This document shows positions 59,795 through 64,000 of a stretch of DNA of 64,000 nucleotides, in pieces. The notes beneath the pieces are model-generated. The model saw only the letters and a list, made by a program, of their open reading frames with translations. It did not search any database and had not been told where the DNA came from. Location of the stretch: contig NZ_JACKVK010000004.1 in assembly GCF_025823185.1 (NCBI RefSeq), positions 248,001 through 312,000 of the forward strand. Direction: 5' to 3'. Within the stretch, counting starts at the first letter, position 1. Every line of letters begins with the position of its first letter. The DNA is from Mycobacterium yunnanensis. Lineage in GTDB: Bacteria; Actinomycetota; Actinomycetes; Mycobacteriales; Mycobacteriaceae. The translations under genes and the position numbers were made by a program.

Positions 59795-61143
59795 CCACCT
59801 GATTCGACGAGGAGTCGTTCGGGGTGGTGTAGGTAGTTGACGCGCGCTTGCCCGACGTCGAGTTCCGGTGGTGGGATCCACTGCACCACCCCATCCTTGA
59901 GCTGCACGGTCCAGCCGTTTTCGGCCAGGCGATTGTCCCCGCCGCAGGCCAGGGTGACGTCGTCGACGTCGGTCAACCCGTTCTTCGCCCATCCGGTCAT
60001 GTGGTGCACCTGGGTGCCGTAGCCGGGGACGCTGCATCCGGGTTTCGTGCAGCCCCGGTCGCGGGCGTGCAGGACGATCCGCTGCCCCACGGACGCCAAC
60101 CGCTTCGTCCGGCCCAAATACAGGGCTTCGTTGGTGTGCTTGTCGAACACCGCCAAGTAGTGATGGGCGTGCGACGCCATCCGGATCAGGTCGGCCATCG
60201 GCAACAGACTGCCCCCGCCGGTGACCCCACTGCCGGTTCCGTTCTCGAGGTCTTGCAGGGTGGTGGAGACGATGACGGTGACCGGTAACCCGTTGTGCTG
60301 ACCCAACTCACCTGAGGACAGCACGCTTCGCCCCATTGCGATCAACGCGTCGTGGTTGCGTTGGGTCGCGGTGCGGTCGTCAGTGTCGATTTGCTCTTGG
60401 GACGGTGTCCCCGACGTGCGGGGTTCGTGGTCGGCGGGGTTGCACATCCCGGGAGCACCGTACTTGGACAGGATTGGTTCGATGGTCGCCCTGGCTTTGG
60501 GGTCCAGGAGCCCGGTGAAGGGGGTCATCCCGTCGGCTTGCTGCTTGCCCAACCGGAAGAACCGCTTCCTGGCTCGTTCGACGTCGTCGGGTTTGGGCCC
60601 GTCCTGGTCGATGGCGGTCATGAGTTTCTTGGCCGTGTTGCCCAGTTCCTCGGGGCCGGCGCCGGACCCGATGTGCACCAGCGTCTTCTCCGACAGTTCC
60701 CGGACCTCGGGGTCCACCCACGTGGGCAGCTTGTCGAGGAACCCGCGGATCACCGACACGTGTTCGGGCCCCAATGCCCCGTCGGCTTGGGCGTCGGCGG
60801 TCGGGGCCAGCTTGGGGTCCAGCGGCTGCCCTGTCACGGTCGCCCGCGGCCCGAGATCTTCTGCCTCGTGAAGCGGCCTCCGGACTTCCTTATTGGAGAT
60901 GCGCAACCGCTGGGTCAGCACATCACCGAGCGATTTCGCGCCCAGTTCGGTTGGCGACGCTTCGCGGTGCAACCGCGCGATCACCCGATGCCCGACGGTG
61001 GGCAGCTGCCAGGTCACGGTCTCCAGTTCCCCCAACAACTCGACCAGTTCGAGGTGGGTGAACCGATCACAGTCCAGGGTGACGAGTTCGGCGACGGCAG
61101 CGCGGATCCCCGCGACTGCTGCGGTGACCCGATCCGACCTCAT
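59791..61143 (-). CDS. HNH endonuclease domain protein with DUF222 (REP13E12-type)
   Basis: 450 residues. N-terminal DUF222 region (about 20-330) and C-terminal HNH: GCTKPGCSVPGYGTQVHHMTGWAKNGLTDVDDVTLACGGDNRL, with both zinc-type cysteines and the HH pair. This is the 13E12 repeat family, multi-copy in mycobacteria and sometimes associated with prophage-like attachment; no prophage genes are seen here. Frame is intact. Nuclease role is inferred. Confidence 0.86.
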   Translation of the reverse strand: MRSDRVTAAVAGIRAAVAELVTLDCDRFTHLELVELLGELETVTWQLPTVGHRVIARLHREASPTELGAKSLGDVLTQRLRISNKEVRRPLHEAEDLGPRATVTGQPLDPKLAPTADAQADGALGPEHVSVIRGFLDKLPTWVDPEVRELSEKTLVHIGSGAGPEELGNTAKKLMTAIDQDGPKPDDVERARKRFFRLGKQQADGMTPFTGLLDPKARATIEPILSKYGAPGMCNPADHEPRTSGTPSQEQIDTDDRTATQRNHDALIAMGRSVLSSGELGQHNGLPVTVIVSTTLQDLENGTGSGVTGGGSLLPMADLIRMASHAHHYLAVFDKHTNEALYLGRTKRLASVGQRIVLHARDRGCTKPGCSVPGYGTQVHHMTGWAKNGLTDVDDVTLACGGDNRLAENGWTVQLKDGVVQWIPPPELDVGQARVNYLHHPERLLVESGG

Positions 61144-61441
61144 ACTCGAACACTAGTACGACCCACCGACAAGACAATCCAACGATGTGACTGCTGAAAC
61201 TCATGTGGCACAGGAGTTTTGACGCAGGGTCAGGCCCGACTCACGGGCCGACGCCATCCGCTCACCACCTCGCCTGCCGCAGCGCGCGCCCGTGCGACCG
61301 GATCGTCGGGCCCCCTCGCGCCGAGTAACCCGCCATTTCATCGACGTCGCTAGCCCGCATCACCCCCCAACGTGGTGACCCTCACGTCTTCGGCGGTGTC
61401 ACAACGGCTTTGCCGAGGATCACGCCGCCTAGAATGGCGGC
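61144..61441. other. Intergenic region between divergent HNH and FAAL genes
   Basis: 298 bp with no convincing gene. ACTAGT and TACTAG-like AT-rich sequence near 61151-61160 could hold the HNH promoter; the stretch 61370-61441 before the ligase start is GC-rich with no obvious -10. No repeats of note. Confidence 0.45.
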
Positions 61442-63265
61442 ATGGCCCGTGGTTCCCGTCAGGTGTTCGCGGCCCCGGAAGGTCTGCTCCGCATCGAGGA
61501 CTGCCTGACCTCCGCCGGCGCCGTCGCGCTTCCCCCGGGAGTCACGTTGCCCTCGCTGATCGATCGCAACGTCGCCCACGTCGGCGATGCCGTCGCCTAC
61601 CGGTATCTGGACTTCACCCGCTCCGAGGCCGGGGTGGCCGTGGAGCTCACGTGGGCCGGGCTTGGCGTCCGGGTTCGGGCCGTTGCCGCCCGCCTGCGCA
61701 CCGTCGCGGCCGCAGGCGACAGGGTCGCGATCTTGGCGCCGCAAGGGCTCGACTACGTCACGGCGTTCTTCGGGGCCATCAAGGCGGGCACGGTAGCGGT
61801 GCCGTTGTTCGCACCGGAACTGCCCGGTCATGTCGAACGTCTGGACACCGCGCTTCGTGACTCGCGGCCGTCGGTGGTGCTGACCACCGCCACCGCGCTG
61901 TCGTCGGTGGAGGCGTTCCTGGACACGCTGCCGTCCCGGCTGCGGCCGAAAGTGATTCTGCTCGAGCACATCCCAGACCACGAGGGCGACGGTTTCGCAC
62001 AGGTCGCGGTAGACGTGGACGACGTCTCGCACCTGCAGTACACCTCCGGTTCCACGCGCCCGCCGGTGGGAGTGGAGATCACCCACCGCGCGGTCGGGAC
62101 GAATCTAATTCAGATGATCCTGTCGATCGACCTTCTGAACCGAAACACCCACGGCGTCAGTTGGTTACCGCTCTACCACGACATGGGCCTGTCGATGATC
62201 GGCTTCCCCGCGGTCTACGGTGGGCATTCGACTCTGATGTCGCCCACCGCGTTCGTCCGTAGGCCGCAACGGTGGATCAGCGCGCTGTCCGACGGGTCGC
62301 GCGAGGGCCGGGTGGTCACCGCGGCGCCGAACTTCGCCTACGAATGGACCGCGCAGCGGGGGCGCCCGTCGCCCGGTGACGATGTCGACCTGGCCAACGT
62401 GGTGCTCATCATCGGCTCCGAACCGGTGAGCATGGGGGCCATCACCGCGTTCCGCGAGGCGTTCGCACCGCACGGCCTGCCCGCCACCGCGATCAAACCG
62501 TCCTACGGCATCGCCGAGGCCACGCTGTTCGTCTCGACCACGGCTCCCACGGCCACGCCTTCGGTGCTGCACGTCGACCGCGACGAATTGGAGGCCGGCC
62601 GCGCGGTGCCCGTGGCGGCCGATGCGGTGACTGCGGTGGCGCAGGTGTCCCTGGGTCAGGTGGCGCGCAGCCTGTGGGCGGCGGTGGTCGACCCCGACAC
62701 CGCCGCAGAGCTGCCCGACGGCCACGTCGGGGAGATGTGGCTGCACGGCGACAACGTCGGTCGCGGCTACTGGGGTCTGCCCGAGGAGAGCGCCCGTACG
62801 TTCCACGCCCGGTTGGCCGACCCGCTCGTGTCCGGGAGTCACACCACCGGGGTCGCCGCGGCGGCAGACTGGCTGCGCACCGGCGACCTCGGGTTCTACC
62901 TCGACGGGGAGCTCTACGTCACGGGACGGCTCGCCGACCGCGTCATGGTCGGCGGACGCACGGTGTACCCGCAGCACGTCGAGGCCACGGTGGCCGACGC
63001 GTCACCGATGGTTCGCCGCGGGTACGTCACGGCGTTCACGATCCCGGGCGAACGTCTCGTGATCGTCGCCGAGCGTGCCGCAGGCACCAACCGCAGCGAT
63101 CCGCAGGAGGCGCTCGCGGCCGTCACGGCAGAGGTGTCGCGCCGCCACGGCCTGACGGTGCACGACGTGAAGATCGTCCCGGCCGGCGCGATTCCACGGA
63201 CCACCAGCGGCAAACTCGCCCGGCGGGCGTCCCTGGCGCAGTACCTCGACGGCGCCTGGGACTAG
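61442..63265 (+). CDS. Fatty-acyl-AMP ligase (FadD family)
   Basis: 607 residues. Adenylate-forming fold: P-loop-like YTSGSTRPPVGVEITHRA, SWLPLYHDMGLSMIGF, PSYGIAEATLFVS and TGDLGFYLDGELYVTGRLADRVMVGG, with RTTSGKLAR at the C-terminus. The YHDMGL pattern and length (about 600) are those of mycobacterial fatty-acyl-AMP ligases, which feed acyl chains to polyketide synthases or acyl carriers instead of CoA. No PKS gene is in the window. ATG start. Overlaps the convergent acyl-CoA dehydrogenase by 4 bp. Confidence 0.88.
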   Translation: MARGSRQVFAAPEGLLRIEDCLTSAGAVALPPGVTLPSLIDRNVAHVGDAVAYRYLDFTRSEAGVAVELTWAGLGVRVRAVAARLRTVAAAGDRVAILAPQGLDYVTAFFGAIKAGTVAVPLFAPELPGHVERLDTALRDSRPSVVLTTATALSSVEAFLDTLPSRLRPKVILLEHIPDHEGDGFAQVAVDVDDVSHLQYTSGSTRPPVGVEITHRAVGTNLIQMILSIDLLNRNTHGVSWLPLYHDMGLSMIGFPAVYGGHSTLMSPTAFVRRPQRWISALSDGSREGRVVTAAPNFAYEWTAQRGRPSPGDDVDLANVVLIIGSEPVSMGAITAFREAFAPHGLPATAIKPSYGIAEATLFVSTTAPTATPSVLHVDRDELEAGRAVPVAADAVTAVAQVSLGQVARSLWAAVVDPDTAAELPDGHVGEMWLHGDNVGRGYWGLPEESARTFHARLADPLVSGSHTTGVAAAADWLRTGDLGFYLDGELYVTGRLADRVMVGGRTVYPQHVEATVADASPMVRRGYVTAFTIPGERLVIVAERAAGTNRSDPQEALAAVTAEVSRRHGLTVHDVKIVPAGAIPRTTSGKLARRASLAQYLDGAWD

Positions 63266-64000
63266 ATCTGCCCGTGACGGGGCGGTCGCGTTCCAGACAG
63301 GGCATGGCGACCGATGTGCTGAATCTTCCACCGCACCGGATCGTGCAGGGTGTGGGTGCGCGCGTCGCGCCAATAGCGCGACAGGTTGCCGCTCGCCGAG
63401 GCGCTGCGGGTCCCGCCCAGTTCGAACAAGGCGGACGACGCCTCCAGTGAGGCGCGCACCGCGGCGACCTTGGCGACGGCGACGGCGATCGACGCGGCCG
63501 CCGTCGTGTCCGCGGTCGGGTTCGCCCGGGCTGCGTCCACCTGACGCGCCGCCTCGCCGAGCAACGCCTGTGCGCCGCGAACGGTGACCACCAATTCCCC
63601 GGCGAGCGCGACGACGGTGGGATCGTCGCCGGTCGAATCCACCCGAGCTTCGAAGTGTGGGCGGCCCTTGGCGGCGTTCCGGATGCCTTCGCCGAGTGCG
63701 CCCGTGGCGATGCCGACGTCGATCGCGGCGTGCAGCAACTGGGCTTGGGCGCCGTAGGTGGTCGGCTCGGCGAAGATGGGGGAGAAGGGGATGACGTGCT
63801 CGCCGGGCACCCGCACGTCGTCGAGTGTGACGGTGCCCGACGCGGTGGTTCGCTGCCCCATGCCGTCCCAATCGTCGACGATGTGCAGACCTGGCGCGTC
63901 CCGCGGCACGAAGGCCAATGCCTTGGGTGTGCTGGACGTCGGCGCGTCACCAGAGCCGTCGGCGACCGACGCCCTGACGATCACCCAGTCGGCGAACAGC
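63262..64000 (-). CDS. SfnB-like acyl-CoA dehydrogenase family protein (N-terminus beyond window)
   Basis: About 246 C-terminal codons; the frame is open to the window edge (LFADWVIVRA), so the true start lies outside. WDGMGQRTTASGTVTLDDVRVPGEHVIP and SALFELGGTRSASASGNLSRYWRDARTHTLHDPVRWK match the SfnB/DszC-type flavin monooxygenase branch of the acyl-CoA dehydrogenase fold, linked to organosulfur use. Exact reaction unknown. Confidence 0.85.
   Translation of the reverse strand, partial: LFADWVIVRASVADGSGDAPTSSTPKALAFVPRDAPGLHIVDDWDGMGQRTTASGTVTLDDVRVPGEHVIPFSPIFAEPTTYGAQAQLLHAAIDVGIATGALGEGIRNAAKGRPHFEARVDSTGDDPTVVALAGELVVTVRGAQALLGEAARQVDAARANPTADTTAAASIAVAVAKVAAVRASLEASSALFELGGTRSASASGNLSRYWRDARTHTLHDPVRWKIQHIGRHALSGTRPPRHGQI

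Noticed and set aside
59791..61143. REP13E12-type gene as a sign of a prophage or attachment site
   Set aside because: No integrase, phage structural gene or direct repeat was seen around it; family members are common dispersed genes in mycobacteria.

Overview
The window is a dense (about 95% coding), high-GC actinobacterial chromosome segment, almost certainly from an environmental, rapidly growing Mycobacterium/Mycolicibacterium. Lineage markers are a cyclopropane mycolic acid synthase family protein, an LdtA-type L,D-transpeptidase, a RipD-like degenerate NlpC/P60 protein, a fatty-acyl-AMP ligase, a REP13E12-type HNH protein, a CYP125-like P450 and sites matching the KstR operator. No tRNA, rRNA, CRISPR array, insertion sequence or prophage was seen, so this looks like core/accessory chromosome rather than an island. 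The first and last genes are cut by the window edges.

Layout. 1-7.4 kb: Baeyer-Villiger type flavin monooxygenase (5' cut), SRPBCC protein, a methyltransferase / F420-type oxidoreductase / ABM-domain run, mycolate methyltransferase, agmatinase, thioesterase, threonine dehydratase-like enzyme. 7.4-12.2 kb: peptide transporter, DUF7159-like protein, Pr6Pr membrane protein, L,D-transpeptidase and a decayed fatty acid hydroxylase tail. 12.2-23.7 kb: a region with steroid-catabolism signs (CYP125 homologue, nitronate monooxygenase-like protein, DapB-like reductase, steroid-dehydrogenase-like SDR), with KstR-type boxes at three promoters. It also holds a GH16 glucanase, a molybdopterin oxidoreductase with its TetR regulator, a HAD phosphatase and a STAS/anti-sigma pair. 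23.8-28.8 kb: GH2 glucosaminidase-like enzyme, GT87 mannosyltransferase, DedA protein, with unusually long convergent 3' overlaps. 28.8-33.6 kb: cinA, a choline-kinase-like gene and a dimethylglycine/sarcosine dehydrogenase-like gene in a tight run.

33.7-47.3 kb: hydrolases, a two-component cluster whose histidine kinase appears frameshifted, an amidase, a TerC protein preceded by a probable yybP-ykoY manganese riboswitch, YaaA, a phosphatase, a VanY-like lipoprotein, a secreted Rieske protein, and an acyltransferase-3/SGNH pair. 47.3-50.4 kb: a three-gene operon (GTP cyclohydrolase II-like, DUF1688, uracil phosphoribosyltransferase) matching the URC pathway of uracil degradation. 50.5-64 kb: small enzymes, a MenC-like protein that has lost all its catalytic residues, cutinase, amino-acid permease, a secreted tandem-repeat protein beside a perfect 12-bp palindrome, thiol peroxidase, RipD-like protein, quinone-oxidoreductase-like enzyme, HNH protein, fatty-acyl-AMP ligase and an SfnB-like acyl-CoA dehydrogenase (cut).

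The observations I rate highest are the URC uracil-catabolic operon, the MenC-like pseudoenzyme, the KstR-type sites linking otherwise scattered genes, and the riboswitch in front of terC. All rest on reading the sequence and remembered family knowledge; no database search was run.
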